Positions 8,678 to 17,982 of a DNA stretch of 64,000 nt are shown here, one piece after another. The notes under the pieces are model-generated. The model was not told the DNA's origin. It saw only the letters and a program-made list of their open reading frames with translations, and did not search any database. The stretch is from Planctomycetota bacterium (GTDB lineage Bacteria; Planctomycetota; OFTM77), in contig JAJDCO010000015.1 of NCBI GenBank assembly GCA_029260795.1, positions 62,001 through 126,000 of the forward strand, read 5' to 3'. The position numbers and the translations under genes are program-made. The number at the start of each line of letters is the position of its first letter. Position 1 is the stretch's first letter.

Positions 8678-9957
8678 GCCGAAGGGCTCCTCAACAGGTA
8701 GATGGTCTCACACCGAATGCGTGGTGCGACCGCGACCAGATCCGCGGGCTCGAGGGCCGCAAAGCGACTCGGCAGCTCACCCAGCGCGAAGGAGTACCCG
8801 GCCAACATCCGCTCGAGGTGCTGATGGCTCCAAGCACCGGGGCTGTCGGGTACGCTTCTCAACCGTCCGACCACGGTCTCGCGCGCAGCCGAGAACTCGT
8901 CCGCTCCGATGCGGCCTGCCGCCATGTCCTCGAGCTGCTTGCGGATCAACGCGAGGGCGGGCTCGAAGGCCTCGGCGTCGATCCCGGTCGAGATCATCAT
9001 CAGCCCTTTGTGCGATTCCAGGCTGGAGTGCACCGAGTACGCGAGGCTGGCCTCTTCACGCACGCTGCGGAAGAGCTTGGAGAACATGCCCCCACCCAAC
9101 AAGGTGTTGTAGAGGTGCAGCGCCACGTAGTCCTTCTCGGTGCAATCGGTGAGGTCGACCGGGCAACCGATGAGCAGCCTGGCCTGCTCGACCTCCGACT
9201 CCTCGATCACGATCTGCTCGGGACGCACCGGATGTGCGACGGGCGGCCCTGGCTCGTCGTCCTTGGGACCCTGAACGCAGCTCCCGGCAAGCAGGCGAGC
9301 TGTGATCGCTTTGACGTCGAAGTCGCCGACAGCATAGATGTCCAGTGGCGCGTGAGTCAGCAGACGGTCCAGCCGGGTGCGCACTTGAGGGTTGGTGAGG
9401 CTCGAGAGCCTTTCCAGCTCTCCGTACTCGTGGATCCCGTAAGGCTCGTCCGGATACATCGTCTGCAGGAAACGCTCGTGGGCCCAGCCGTCTTTGTCGT
9501 CCTTGAGCCCCTCGAGCTGACGGCGCAAGTTGAGACGCTCCTGCTCAAAGCTCTCAGATCGATACTCCCCCGCCTCACCCACTGGCTTCGTCATCAGGGC
9601 ATCGAAGAAGTCGAGCAGGCGATCGGTCAGCCCGGCTCCCCTCGGAGGCAGAAAGCGCTCTGCCGCAAAGGACAGCCGACCGACGAACAAGTTCCGCTCA
9701 CCGATCTTGGAGAGGTTCAGGCCGACCGAGGATCCGTAGAGCTCCTCGAGATGAATCGTGATCGATCGGAGATCGGGAAACCCCTCGCAGCCGCGTTTGG
9801 CAAGCGATTGGATCAGAGACAGCTCGGTGGCGTCGGGCTCCAGCCGGTTGTGGAAGTAATACCGAACGCCGACGCCCTTGAACTTCTGTGTGGGGAGGCA
9901 GTGAATGCGCACGCCTCCGGAGTCATGGACCGTCTGAAACTCGAAAGACGATTCCAA
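8674..9957 (-). CDS. Peptidase M16-like non-catalytic subunit (YmfF-like)
   Basis: This M16-fold protein has no HxxEH motif where the active family has it: the region reads LAKRGCEGFPDLRSITIHLE, so it is likely a catalytically dead partner subunit. The first residues after the proposed start (FEFQTVHDSGGVRIHCLPTQ) align with the usual N terminus of YmfF-type proteins. The start is taken as TTG at 9957, preceded by GGGAGGG at about nine bases. The frame stays open to a GTG at 10062, which has no ribosome-binding site and would add 35 unlike residues. The protein is 427 residues from the TTG. The stop overlaps the next M16 gene (ATGA). It heads the M16-M16-miaA operon. Confidence 0.8.
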   Translation of the reverse strand: MESSFEFQTVHDSGGVRIHCLPTQKFKGVGVRYYFHNRLEPDATELSLIQSLAKRGCEGFPDLRSITIHLEELYGSSVGLNLSKIGERNLFVGRLSFAAERFLPPRGAGLTDRLLDFFDALMTKPVGEAGEYRSESFEQERLNLRRQLEGLKDDKDGWAHERFLQTMYPDEPYGIHEYGELERLSSLTNPQVRTRLDRLLTHAPLDIYAVGDFDVKAITARLLAGSCVQGPKDDEPGPPVAHPVRPEQIVIEESEVEQARLLIGCPVDLTDCTEKDYVALHLYNTLLGGGMFSKLFRSVREEASLAYSVHSSLESHKGLMMISTGIDAEAFEPALALIRKQLEDMAAGRIGADEFSAARETVVGRLRSVPDSPGAWSHQHLERMLAGYSFALGELPSRFAALEPADLVAVAPRIRCETIYLLRSPSA

Positions 9958-10103
9958 GGACAGCGCCCTCCCGCATTCTTGGTCACTCAGGTCGCGATCG
10001 AGTCCCGCCGGGGTCCCGTCCTCGAGGAGATCGCCGGCGATCCTAGTGCAAGAGACTCCCACAAGTCAATGAATATCATAAGCTTGCCGACTCAAACCGC
10101 CTC

Positions 10104-10132
10104 TTGCCGCCAGTCGCTTCGCCACCTAGAAT
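10104..10132 (+). promoter_or_regulatory. Sigma70-type promoter for the 10235 gene
   Basis: TTGCCG at 10104-10109 and TAGAAT at 10127-10132 are separated by 17 bp. They lie about 100 bp upstream of the ATG at 10235, in the divergent gap with the M16 operon. Hexamers and spacing match the sigma70 consensus well. Confidence 0.6.
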
Positions 10133-10234
10133 CGTCGTCAGGCCTACGGCACGGCGGCTGCTGAGCCCGATGGAACCTTGAGGCCAGCTCGTCCACGGCC
10201 AACCTGCTCACGATTCGACACCGGGAGGATAGTC

Positions 10235-11059
10235 ATGTCCCTCTTCGCATCCCTGGTTTGCTGGCTCCTGATGGCGCAGGATGCCACGGACATCCTGGAC
10301 AAGGGGATCGAGGCTCAGCAAGGCGTTCGGCCCCGCGAAGAGATCGCCGACCTCTACATCGATTGCGATCTCACTCGGTTCGAGAACAACTCCCGCGTCA
10401 CCGTCTCGGTCAAGCAGTACTACAAGTTCGCCGACAAGCGCGCCCGGGACGACAAGATCCTCACGGTCATCCTCGACCTCAATGCGGGCGACGAGACCGC
10501 GGTCAAGGAGGCCTACAACGGCAAGAGCTTCTGGGTGCAAAACGGCGAAGATCTCACCGTTCTCGACAGTGACCCCGTCTGGCAAGAGACCAAGAGGGGC
10601 ATCCGCGAGCGCCTGAAGCTGATCCAGATGTTTCGACGCATCTTCTTTCTCTCGAGCCTCAAGCAAGAGATCGTGCCGATCCGCCGACTCGAGAATCAGA
10701 ACGGCCTGCTTCGCATCGAGGCCAAGCCGAAAGACCCCATCGCATGGGGCATCGATCATCTCGAGCTGGCCTTCGACGCCGAAAGCCATCATCTCCGGGT
10801 CGCGACCATCTTCCCGCTGAAGGATGAGAAAAGCGACGGCGCCGGGAACCGGTTGGTCGATCAGAAGACCCATCTCGAGTTCCGCGACTACAAGCCGGAG
10901 ATCAATGGCCAAGGACTCTCGGTCCCCGAGTTCCTCGAGCTGCGGCAGGAGAATCGCCCGGACATGCGCCTCGAGCTGCGCATGTTCCACTTCAACTTCA
11001 ACCAAAAGGTCTCGGACGCGCGATTCGATCCGCCGCAAGCCCCCAAGAAGCCTCGCTGA
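10235..11059 (+). CDS. Exported LolA-like hypothetical protein
   Basis: This 274-residue protein of unknown function starts at the ATG at 10235, with GGGAGG six bases upstream. An open frame from 10178 exists but lacks a ribosome-binding site. The N terminus (SLFASLVCWLLMAQ) is a short signal-like hydrophobic segment. The remainder is a beta-rich chain in which ranges such as DLYIDCDLTRFEN, YYKFADKRARDDK, EAYNGKSFWVQNG and LEFRDYKPEINGQ repeat the pattern of LolA/outer-membrane-lipoprotein-sorting folds (substrate measured against a half-barrel). That fold assignment is an inference from strand pattern. It stands alone between divergent M16 genes and the convergent glycosidase gene. Confidence 0.75.
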   Translation: MSLFASLVCWLLMAQDATDILDKGIEAQQGVRPREEIADLYIDCDLTRFENNSRVTVSVKQYYKFADKRARDDKILTVILDLNAGDETAVKEAYNGKSFWVQNGEDLTVLDSDPVWQETKRGIRERLKLIQMFRRIFFLSSLKQEIVPIRRLENQNGLLRIEAKPKDPIAWGIDHLELAFDAESHHLRVATIFPLKDEKSDGAGNRLVDQKTHLEFRDYKPEINGQGLSVPEFLELRQENRPDMRLELRMFHFNFNQKVSDARFDPPQAPKKPR

Positions 11060-11095
11060 CGAGCTCGACGACTCACTGCATCGCCGGGCTCGGGC

Positions 11096-14000
11096 TCACT
11101 CGGAACTCCTCTTCCGGCGGCGAGCAGCTCGGCGCTCGAGCTGCTTCCAGTCGCTCGGGCGTCCCAAGAACACCAAACGAGTTTGACCTCGCTCCAGCGG
11201 TATCACGTGCTCCTGAGCCCGCGGCGATAGAGGCTGACGAGTCCAGGGCTCATAGAGGGGCGCTGCCTGCGGCAAGCGCAACACGACTTGCCCATCGCGA
11301 AAGCCGTGGATCGTGATCGACGTGGCTGATACCGAGAGTGCTTCGCCCGTCTCGAGGTAGAGATGCACGCCGGCCTGCTCGGCGACGTCGCGAAGAAACG
11401 CCGCTGGCGGTGCCGGTGCCATGGCGAAGACGTCTCTCCCACCGATGCTCGTCGTGCGTGCAACCACCGCGGGCCGCCCATCCATTCCCTGAGCCCACAC
11501 CTCGGCGCCAGTCACCGCCGTCGGCTCCACGCGCGGAGCCGTGACGTCAGCATGTCCCCAGCGCAGCCCGGCCGAGCGACGGAGAGCTCCTCGCTCCGGC
11601 ACCTCCACGATGAGCGGACCGTACGGAGAGTGCGAGACCGCCAGCGGAAGCCCGGTCAGCCGAGAGGGGCCTCGGTCATCGATGCGATCGGACCGAACGA
11701 GCCCACACGGGCCCAGCCAGAGTCGAGTGGTCGGCGAGCTGGCTCGCAATCTCTGAATGGCCTCTCGAACCCGACGCGTGGGTGCCACGGCGTTCAGGAA
11801 GATCGAGAGGCGGTACGGTCGAACATCCGGCAGATCGTCCAAGAGGAACTCGTCGACGGGCGCTCCGAATCGAGCCAGGGCTTCCCGTGCAGCAGGAACC
11901 GACTCGAGAAAGGCGCGACCCCAACCATCTTCATACAGCGGCGCCCTCTCGTCGACGAAGACGGCCACCTCGGCCACGGAGCGCCGATCGTCCTCGAACA
12001 GCGCATCGTGAATGGAACGGAGCCGTGTCAGCACATCCGCCAGCGCTGGATCGTCGAACTGGCCGGGGGCGTAGATGTCGAACCACCACTGCGGAGTTCC
12101 TCGTTGCAAGCAATGACCGAGCTCGCGCAGTTGAATCGACTGACCTTCCTCGACGTCATCCGTCAGCCCGTAGCCGTCCCGGTAGAGAGCGCTCGCGCGA
12201 TCACCCGGCACCTCCAAGAGGTGCGTTCGAATGTCGTTCTCGCTGAACCAGAGCACCCCGTGATGCTGCAGGGACTCGATCGGCGCCATGAAGTGCGAGT
12301 AGCCCGAGCCGAGTGAGCGGCTGCCATACGCCGTCGGCGCACACAGGAAGTCGACCGTTCGAGAGCGCAGCAGCCGGTCAAGCGCGAAATGCCCCCCATT
12401 GATGTGTCGATGGTGCCCCGTGTGGACGAGCACGTAGCCGTAGAATGCACCCACGACCCACTCACCTTCGCACTCGTCCCGAGCGACGCCGGCCAAGCCC
12501 GCGATCGCCGAGGCGACCTGCTCTTGATGGAAGCGAAGAAAATCGATGGCTGGCCGCTCGCGTTCCGGGTCACGCCAGATGCCGAACGTCGACGACTGCA
12601 GCGCCTCGAGAGTCGGAACCTCCGCCGACTCGAACTCGACCGGTCGGTTCCAGGCGCGACAGAGACTCTCGACGTCTCCGCGATAGCGACGGCGGAGCCA
12701 GATCCGAAATGCCGCTTCGGCGACCGGGCCGAGATCGCCCCACCGCGACGGACGCCGCTCGTCGTGCCAGTGAAACCACTCCTCGGTCCCTCCTGATGCC
12801 AGGCAGATTCCGATGACGCGATCGGCGTACGGCGAAGCGCGAAGGTGTGCGACATAACGGCGCAGCGCGTCGGCAGCCCAATCTCGCCAGCGAGGGGACG
12901 CCCACGAGGCACAGGTCTTGGCGATCTCGCCGTCGTCATGCACCATCTGCAGAGGCATGCGGCTCTCGTCTTCGTGCGCGTGGCCTTCGGCCTCGGGGTT
13001 CAGCTCGTCCCACCAGGGGGGAGAGGACACGAACACTCGAGGCAGAATCCAGCCGTCGGGCTGTCGGTCCAGAAGCCGAGTCGCGACATGATCGACGAAC
13101 GAGAAGTCGAAGCGATCGGGCCCGACCGCCGCTGGAGGTGCCAAGTCGAAGACGTGATAGTCACAGGTCGTGGGGAACGAGAGCAATCGAGTTCCGATCG
13201 CGGCGAAACGATCGACGAACTCTTCACGGGGATGATAGGTCGTGTAGGTCAGACCGCTGCACGGCTGCCCGTCGATGGCCAACGCAGGTCGTCCATGATG
13301 CCGCACGATCGACGCCCGAGCGTGTCGCCGCGCTGGCGGCTCTCGGATCTCGAGCACATGGGTACCCCGTCGGCGCCCTCGCTTCCAGTGCTCCAGCCGG
13401 CTCGGGCCCGCCGGAAGGTGCGGTGGCAATCGAACGGTTTCGCCCGCCTTCCAACGGCTCAAGAGAACACCGTCGGGCGACAGCAAGACGAGCTCGCCAT
13501 CGTCGGGCCCTCCGGTCAGCACTGTGCCCAGGGTGTCTCCGGGTTTCGCGTGCTCCGGCGCCTCCAGAGTGCCGTCGCTCATCGACCAGGCCTCCAAGGT
13601 CAGCGCATCGAAGCTCCAGCAAAACGAACGGCCGACCGGCGGCGACAGAAGCTGCAGCCTCAGGCTACGCAGCGGCGCGCGGAATCCTGCCGGCCCCGCA
13701 TCGTCGAGCTGCGCCAGGTCGAACGTCCAACGCTGACCTCGCCCCGCCCGCAGGTTGCCGGGCCGAGCAATGGTCGAGATGCGTCCTCCGACGTCGCCGA
13801 TCGACCAGAGGAACTGAACGGTCGCGTTTCCTTCGAACTGGCCTTCGAGTACCAACTTCGAGAAGGGTCGCGGCCACCAGAGGTTCGCCTTCAACGACAG
13901 CGCGGCCCCGTGTCGAGCGGCCGTCCAGGACCAGCTCAGACGCCGACCCAGAGGGCCGGCGACGGTCTCGAGAGCATGCCGACTCGCGAACGTCTGCAGG

Positions 14001-14152
14001 ATGCCATCACCCGAGGGTCGCCATCGGGTGACGATGGGTTGCTCGAAGCTCTCGAGCTGATGTTGCTCGACGAGGTCCTCGCCTCGTTGGGCGGGGCTTT
14101 GCGGACCGCGAGGGGCCTCAGATCCGCTTGAAGAATCGATCGAGCTCTTCAA
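11096..14152 (-). CDS. GH42-like beta-galactosidase family protein
   Basis: This large (up to 1018 residues) glycoside hydrolase is probably of clan GH-A, near family 42. About the first 270 residues form a beta-sandwich or CBM-like region. A TIM barrel begins near IDGQPCSGLTYTTYHP (residue about 295). The predicted acid/base Glu lies in GICLASGGTEEWFHW (about 455) and a candidate nucleophile Glu in VLWFSENDIRTHL (about 636). The distal part has a trimerisation-like flavodoxin region (VAVFVDERA). No signal peptide is visible, so the protein appears cytoplasmic. The start at 14152 overlaps the end of mutL by 35 bp; a shorter start cannot be excluded because no clear ribosome-binding site is seen. 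The exact substrate is unknown. Confidence 0.75.
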   Translation of the reverse strand: MKSSIDSSSGSEAPRGPQSPAQRGEDLVEQHQLESFEQPIVTRWRPSGDGILQTFASRHALETVAGPLGRRLSWSWTAARHGAALSLKANLWWPRPFSKLVLEGQFEGNATVQFLWSIGDVGGRISTIARPGNLRAGRGQRWTFDLAQLDDAGPAGFRAPLRSLRLQLLSPPVGRSFCWSFDALTLEAWSMSDGTLEAPEHAKPGDTLGTVLTGGPDDGELVLLSPDGVLLSRWKAGETVRLPPHLPAGPSRLEHWKRGRRRGTHVLEIREPPARRHARASIVRHHGRPALAIDGQPCSGLTYTTYHPREEFVDRFAAIGTRLLSFPTTCDYHVFDLAPPAAVGPDRFDFSFVDHVATRLLDRQPDGWILPRVFVSSPPWWDELNPEAEGHAHEDESRMPLQMVHDDGEIAKTCASWASPRWRDWAADALRRYVAHLRASPYADRVIGICLASGGTEEWFHWHDERRPSRWGDLGPVAEAAFRIWLRRRYRGDVESLCRAWNRPVEFESAEVPTLEALQSSTFGIWRDPERERPAIDFLRFHQEQVASAIAGLAGVARDECEGEWVVGAFYGYVLVHTGHHRHINGGHFALDRLLRSRTVDFLCAPTAYGSRSLGSGYSHFMAPIESLQHHGVLWFSENDIRTHLLEVPGDRASALYRDGYGLTDDVEEGQSIQLRELGHCLQRGTPQWWFDIYAPGQFDDPALADVLTRLRSIHDALFEDDRRSVAEVAVFVDERAPLYEDGWGRAFLESVPAAREALARFGAPVDEFLLDDLPDVRPYRLSIFLNAVAPTRRVREAIQRLRASSPTTRLWLGPCGLVRSDRIDDRGPSRLTGLPLAVSHSPYGPLIVEVPERGALRRSAGLRWGHADVTAPRVEPTAVTGAEVWAQGMDGRPAVVARTTSIGGRDVFAMAPAPPAAFLRDVAEQAGVHLYLETGEALSVSATSITIHGFRDGQVVLRLPQAAPLYEPWTRQPLSPRAQEHVIPLERGQTRLVFLGRPSDWKQLERRAARRRKRSSE

Positions 14153-15956
14153 AGGTCAGCTTCAGGGTGGTCGGGCGACTGTGTGGACAGGTTTGCGCAT
14201 GCGGCACGTTCCGCGCGCGCTCGAGAAGCGCTCGGATCTCTTCGGGTTGAAGAGAGTCTCCGAACATCACCGACGATCGGCAAGCCATCGTGGCGAGGAT
14301 GTCGTCGAGCAAGTCGTCGGCCAAGCTGTCACCGGACTGCTGCTGGAGCTTCCCGGCGAGGTCTTGGAGAAGACGGGGAAAGTCGATGCGCCCCAGCGCA
14401 ACCGGAACCGCGTGAATGGCGACCGTGTCCTCGCCGAACTCGGCGACCTCGAGTCCGAGCCGACGCAGTGCTTCACTGGCCTCGAGAACACTCGCCACCT
14501 CCGACCGCTCGAGCGTCACGAGCTCCGGCATCAAGAGGCGCTGCACGGGAACGGCACCGCTCTGCAGATTGCGCTTGAGCTCCTCGAAGGTGACTCGCTC
14601 GTGGAATGCATGTTGATCGAGGATTACCAGGCCGTCCCGATCCTCCATCAAGATGTAACGTCGATGCATCTGGCAGTATCGTCCCGTGCCGTGGACCGAG
14701 CCGAAAGCGACCGGCTCCTCGAGGCGACCCGAAGCCGCCAGCCGCGCAGCGGTCGGATCCGGATGCTGCGGTTGCAGTCCAGCCGGCATCGGAGACGGTG
14801 ACGCCTCGGAACGATCGATCGCCGCTGCGTCGGGGGCCCGCTCGAGCCACGTTCCGTCGGGGGCGAACTCGGGCGGCGCCGGCCGAGCGAACCAGTCGAC
14901 CGGCTCGCGCAGCTTCGGAGTTGACCGCGGTGGGAGCTCGTCGGGAGCCCGCAACCGGATCCGTGGTGCGATGTCCGACGCCTCGAGGGCTTCGCGGATG
15001 GCCCTCAGGACGTGTCGATAGACGGCGTTCTGATCTTCGAATCGTACCTCGATCTTGACCGGATGCACGTTCACGTCGACACGCGCCGGATCACAGTGAA
15101 GGTAGAGGAACGCGATCGGGAAGCGACCGTCGGGCAAGAAGCCGTGGAAGCCCTGGCGAATCGCATGGGAGAGCGATTGGTTCTTGATGTAGCGTCCGTT
15201 GAGGAACAGCATCTCCAAGCGCCGGTTCTTGCGGGAGACGCTGGGCGTCCCCACGAAGCCCTCGACCCGAACACCATCCCCGGACGAAGCGACCGCCACC
15301 AGATGGTCTCCGACCTCGGCACCGTAGTGGGCGGCGATGCGATCTCGCAAGGAGCGCGCGGCCGCCAGCTTGAGCAGCTGCCGACCGTTGTGGTTCACGG
15401 AGAAGCTGACCTCGGGGTGTGCGAGCGCGAGACGAACCAGCCAATCGACGATCTGACCGACCTCGGCCGAGTCGCTCTTGAGGAACTTTCGCCGGGCGGG
15501 AACGTTGTAGAAGAGGTTGCGCACCTCGACCGTCGTTCCGGGAGCTGCGCTACTGATCGCGGGACCGTGGATCCGACCGTCACGGCACTCGATCTCGCCG
15601 CCGTGCTCTTGAGCCAGCGGCCGTGACCGAATCGTCAAGTGTGAGACGGAACCGATCGAGGCGAGGGCCTCCCCTCGAAAGCCCAGCGTCGCGATGTGAA
15701 AGAGGTCGTCGGGTTGATCCAGCTTGCTGGTCGCATGCCGCTCGACCGCGAGCACCAGCTCGTCGAAAGCGATGCCTTCACCATCGTCCACTACTCGGAC
15801 GAGCTGCTTGCCCCCTTTCTCGATGGCGATCTCGAGGCGCCGAGCCCCTCCGTCGAGAGCGTTCTCGACCAGCTCCTTGATCACGGACGCAGGTCGCTCG
15901 ACGACCTCACCGGCCGCGATCTGACCGATGACGAGCTCGGACAGTCGTCGAATCAA
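14118..15956 (-). CDS. mutL: DNA mismatch repair protein MutL
   Basis: MutL is the mismatch-repair ATPase that couples MutS recognition to strand incision. At 612 residues it carries the GHKL ATPase motifs: IAAGEVVERPASVIKELVEN (residues about 12-31), the DDGEGI box, ATSKL and LGFRGEALASI. The C-terminal domain holds the endonuclease metal motif DQHA-x2-E-x4-E (DQHAFHERVTFEE, about residues 445-457), plus MACRSSV and CPHSRP near the end. The protein is therefore predicted to nick DNA itself, as in bacteria without MutH. The TTG start at 15956 overlaps the holA stop by 4 bp. It is co-transcribed with holA and the quinone genes. Confidence 0.96.
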   Translation of the reverse strand: MIRRLSELVIGQIAAGEVVERPASVIKELVENALDGGARRLEIAIEKGGKQLVRVVDDGEGIAFDELVLAVERHATSKLDQPDDLFHIATLGFRGEALASIGSVSHLTIRSRPLAQEHGGEIECRDGRIHGPAISSAAPGTTVEVRNLFYNVPARRKFLKSDSAEVGQIVDWLVRLALAHPEVSFSVNHNGRQLLKLAAARSLRDRIAAHYGAEVGDHLVAVASSGDGVRVEGFVGTPSVSRKNRRLEMLFLNGRYIKNQSLSHAIRQGFHGFLPDGRFPIAFLYLHCDPARVDVNVHPVKIEVRFEDQNAVYRHVLRAIREALEASDIAPRIRLRAPDELPPRSTPKLREPVDWFARPAPPEFAPDGTWLERAPDAAAIDRSEASPSPMPAGLQPQHPDPTAARLAASGRLEEPVAFGSVHGTGRYCQMHRRYILMEDRDGLVILDQHAFHERVTFEELKRNLQSGAVPVQRLLMPELVTLERSEVASVLEASEALRRLGLEVAEFGEDTVAIHAVPVALGRIDFPRLLQDLAGKLQQQSGDSLADDLLDDILATMACRSSVMFGDSLQPEEIRALLERARNVPHAQTCPHSRPTTLKLTFEELDRFFKRI

Positions 15957-17077
15957 CTTTGCCTCCCCACGGGCTCACCTGCCATCGCGACGAGACCTTC
16001 CTCGAGGATTTCGTCCGGCCGTTGTCGAGCGCCCGACTTCAGCTTTCGATCCAGCTCAAAGAGCCGCCTCAACACCGCCTGAGCGGCGGGAGCCGACCAA
16101 CGCTGCATCTGTTGTCGGAGCCGCGGGAGGAAGGGTGATCGGACTCCGAGCTCCCGAGTCAGCTCGTCCTCGCTCCCACCGGCTCGAACGATGCCGTGTC
16201 CGCGAGCGATCTGCACGAAGGTCCGATGAAGCGCCGAGACCAAGAATCCGGCGATGACGCCCGGATCCTGGACCTGGCGGCCCTCCAGCTGAACGCCTCC
16301 CTCGAAGAGGCGTCGCAGGAGCTCGAGTGCCCGAGGGAGATCCCGCACTCCCATCGCCTCGGCCAGCACGAATGAAGAGCCCTCGCCCGAGCGCGCCGCC
16401 AGCTGCTCGATCGTGTCCGTCGTCACGACTCCGGGTCCCTGACTCTGAAGGATCTTCTCGAGCTCGTTCATCAGCTCGTTCAGGGACGTCCCCGAGATGT
16501 CGTAGAGCAACCGGGCCTCGGGCAACCCGATCTTCAGACCCAGCTCACGTCCGCGCGCGGCGATCCACTGAGCCAACGGCGTGTCGTGAGGCGGAGCGTT
16601 TGGCTTCCAGGGCGGAGGGCTAGCGTAGGGTGCTTCGCACTCCACCATCACCCCCGACTGCGCCAGTGCCTTGAAGGCTTTGCTGTTTGCTCGCAAGCTC
16701 GCAGCGGCGCAGACCAAGACGTTCTCCGTCTTGAGCGATGCCAGCGCACGCTCGAGGAGCTCGCCATGAGCGACTAAGAGCGCACTGCCGTTTCGCAGGA
16801 TCACCATGCGGCGGCCTCCGAACAGGGACGACATCCGGATATCATCGAGGATGGCACTGATCACAGGCGGCTTGCCGGTCGCCTCGTCCTCCTGGCCGTC
16901 ATAGTAGACGAGGTCCAAGTCATCGGGCGCCATCGCCTCGAGGCGCGCTCGTACCGCTGCGATGCCGCGGTCGTGGAAGTAAGCTTCCGGGCCGAGGAAG
17001 GCATACACCGGCGCGACCTCGTCGCGCTCGATCGCGCGCAGGAATTGCTCGAACGGCAGAAGTGACTTACGTGCCAT
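15953..17077 (-). CDS. holA: DNA polymerase III delta subunit
   Basis: HolA is the clamp-loader delta subunit that opens the sliding clamp. The protein is 374 residues from the ATG at 17077; the open frame continues to 17191, but that part overlaps ubiA and is not family-like. Family features are FEQFLRAIERDEVAPVYAFL followed by GPEAYF (the N-terminal pseudo-Walker region), DDIRMSSLFGGRRMVILRN (clamp-contacting segment, residues about 75-95), the domain II segment SLNELMNELEKIL, and a C-terminal collar domain. The catalytic Walker motif is degenerate, as is normal for delta. It lies 5 bp after the ubiA stop and overlaps mutL by 4 bp. Confidence 0.9.
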   Translation of the reverse strand: MARKSLLPFEQFLRAIERDEVAPVYAFLGPEAYFHDRGIAAVRARLEAMAPDDLDLVYYDGQEDEATGKPPVISAILDDIRMSSLFGGRRMVILRNGSALLVAHGELLERALASLKTENVLVCAAASLRANSKAFKALAQSGVMVECEAPYASPPPWKPNAPPHDTPLAQWIAARGRELGLKIGLPEARLLYDISGTSLNELMNELEKILQSQGPGVVTTDTIEQLAARSGEGSSFVLAEAMGVRDLPRALELLRRLFEGGVQLEGRQVQDPGVIAGFLVSALHRTFVQIARGHGIVRAGGSEDELTRELGVRSPFLPRLRQQMQRWSAPAAQAVLRRLFELDRKLKSGARQRPDEILEEGLVAMAGEPVGRQS

Positions 17078-17082
17078 CGGGC

Positions 17083-17952
17083 TCAGCCCAATCGAAAGAC
17101 GTCGAGGATACCGGCGGCCATCAGCACCAGGCTGACCACGCCATTGACGTTGAAGAAAGCGACATTGAGGCGAGACAGATCTCCAGACCACACGAGCCGG
17201 TGCTCGTAGGCGAGGAGCAGAGCCACCGCGGTCAACCCGACAGCGTAGCCGGCGCCGAGCTGTGGCGAAAGGAGCCCGACGACGATCAAGAGACCCACCA
17301 TGGAAGCATGGAGTGCCGCCGCGATCCGGATCGACCGCAGGATCCCGAAGCGTACCGGGATCGAGTGCAAGCCGCGCCGACGATCGAAGTCATGATCTTG
17401 GCAGGCATACAAAATGTCAAACCCTGCCACCCAGGTGAGCACGGCCAATCCCAGGAGGATCGGGATCCACGGTCGGTCGTCGAAGACCCCCGTGACCGCC
17501 AACCAGGCCCCGAGCGGTGCCAGACCCAAGGCCAGACCCAGGACGAGGTGCGAGCCCGCCGTGACTCGCTTGGTCCACGAGTAGCCGAGCAGCACGATCA
17601 GTACGGGAATCGACAAAGCAAAGCACAAGGAGTTCAGCTGCGCCGCACCGACGAGGAAGGCGGAGGCCGAGAGGATCACGAAGACCGCCACGGTCGTGCG
17701 ACCGACTCGACCGGCTGGGAGTGCCCGACCCCGCGTGCGCGGATTCTCGGCATCGATTCCGTGATCGAGCCAACGATTGAAGCCCATCGCCGCCGAGCGA
17801 GCCCCCACCATCGCGACCAGAATCCAGCCCAAGGTCGACGTCGCGGGCCAGCCTTGCGCCGCCAGAAACGCGCTCAGCAATGCGAAAGGCAGTGCGAATA
17901 CGGTGTGGGCCAGCTTGATGTCGGAGGCGATGACGCGCAGGGCGGACAACAT
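17083..17952 (-). CDS. ubiA: UbiA-family prenyltransferase
   Basis: This membrane prenyltransferase attaches a polyprenyl chain to an aromatic acid in quinone synthesis. At 289 residues with about eight to nine transmembrane helices, it has both Asp-rich motifs: FNRWLDHGIDAENPRTRGRA (residues about 59-78) and DILYACQDHDFDRRRGLHS (about 174-192). It sits in an operon with ubiX and ubiE, as expected for menaquinone or ubiquinone synthesis. Without the early genes it cannot be decided whether the substrate is 4-hydroxybenzoate or a futalosine-pathway 6-hydroxynaphthoate-type acid (MqnP-like). It starts 30 bp after the ubiX stop. Confidence 0.92.
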   Translation of the reverse strand: MLSALRVIASDIKLAHTVFALPFALLSAFLAAQGWPATSTLGWILVAMVGARSAAMGFNRWLDHGIDAENPRTRGRALPAGRVGRTTVAVFVILSASAFLVGAAQLNSLCFALSIPVLIVLLGYSWTKRVTAGSHLVLGLALGLAPLGAWLAVTGVFDDRPWIPILLGLAVLTWVAGFDILYACQDHDFDRRRGLHSIPVRFGILRSIRIAAALHASMVGLLIVVGLLSPQLGAGYAVGLTAVALLLAYEHRLVWSGDLSRLNVAFFNVNGVVSLVLMAAGILDVFRLG

Positions 17953-17982
17953 GTGCTCACTCGTTTCCCAGGTGGTGGGCTC

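Noticed and set aside
12845-14131. Long plus-strand frames across the GH42-like gene
   Set aside because: Shadow frames; composition unlike proteins and no starts with ribosome-binding sites.
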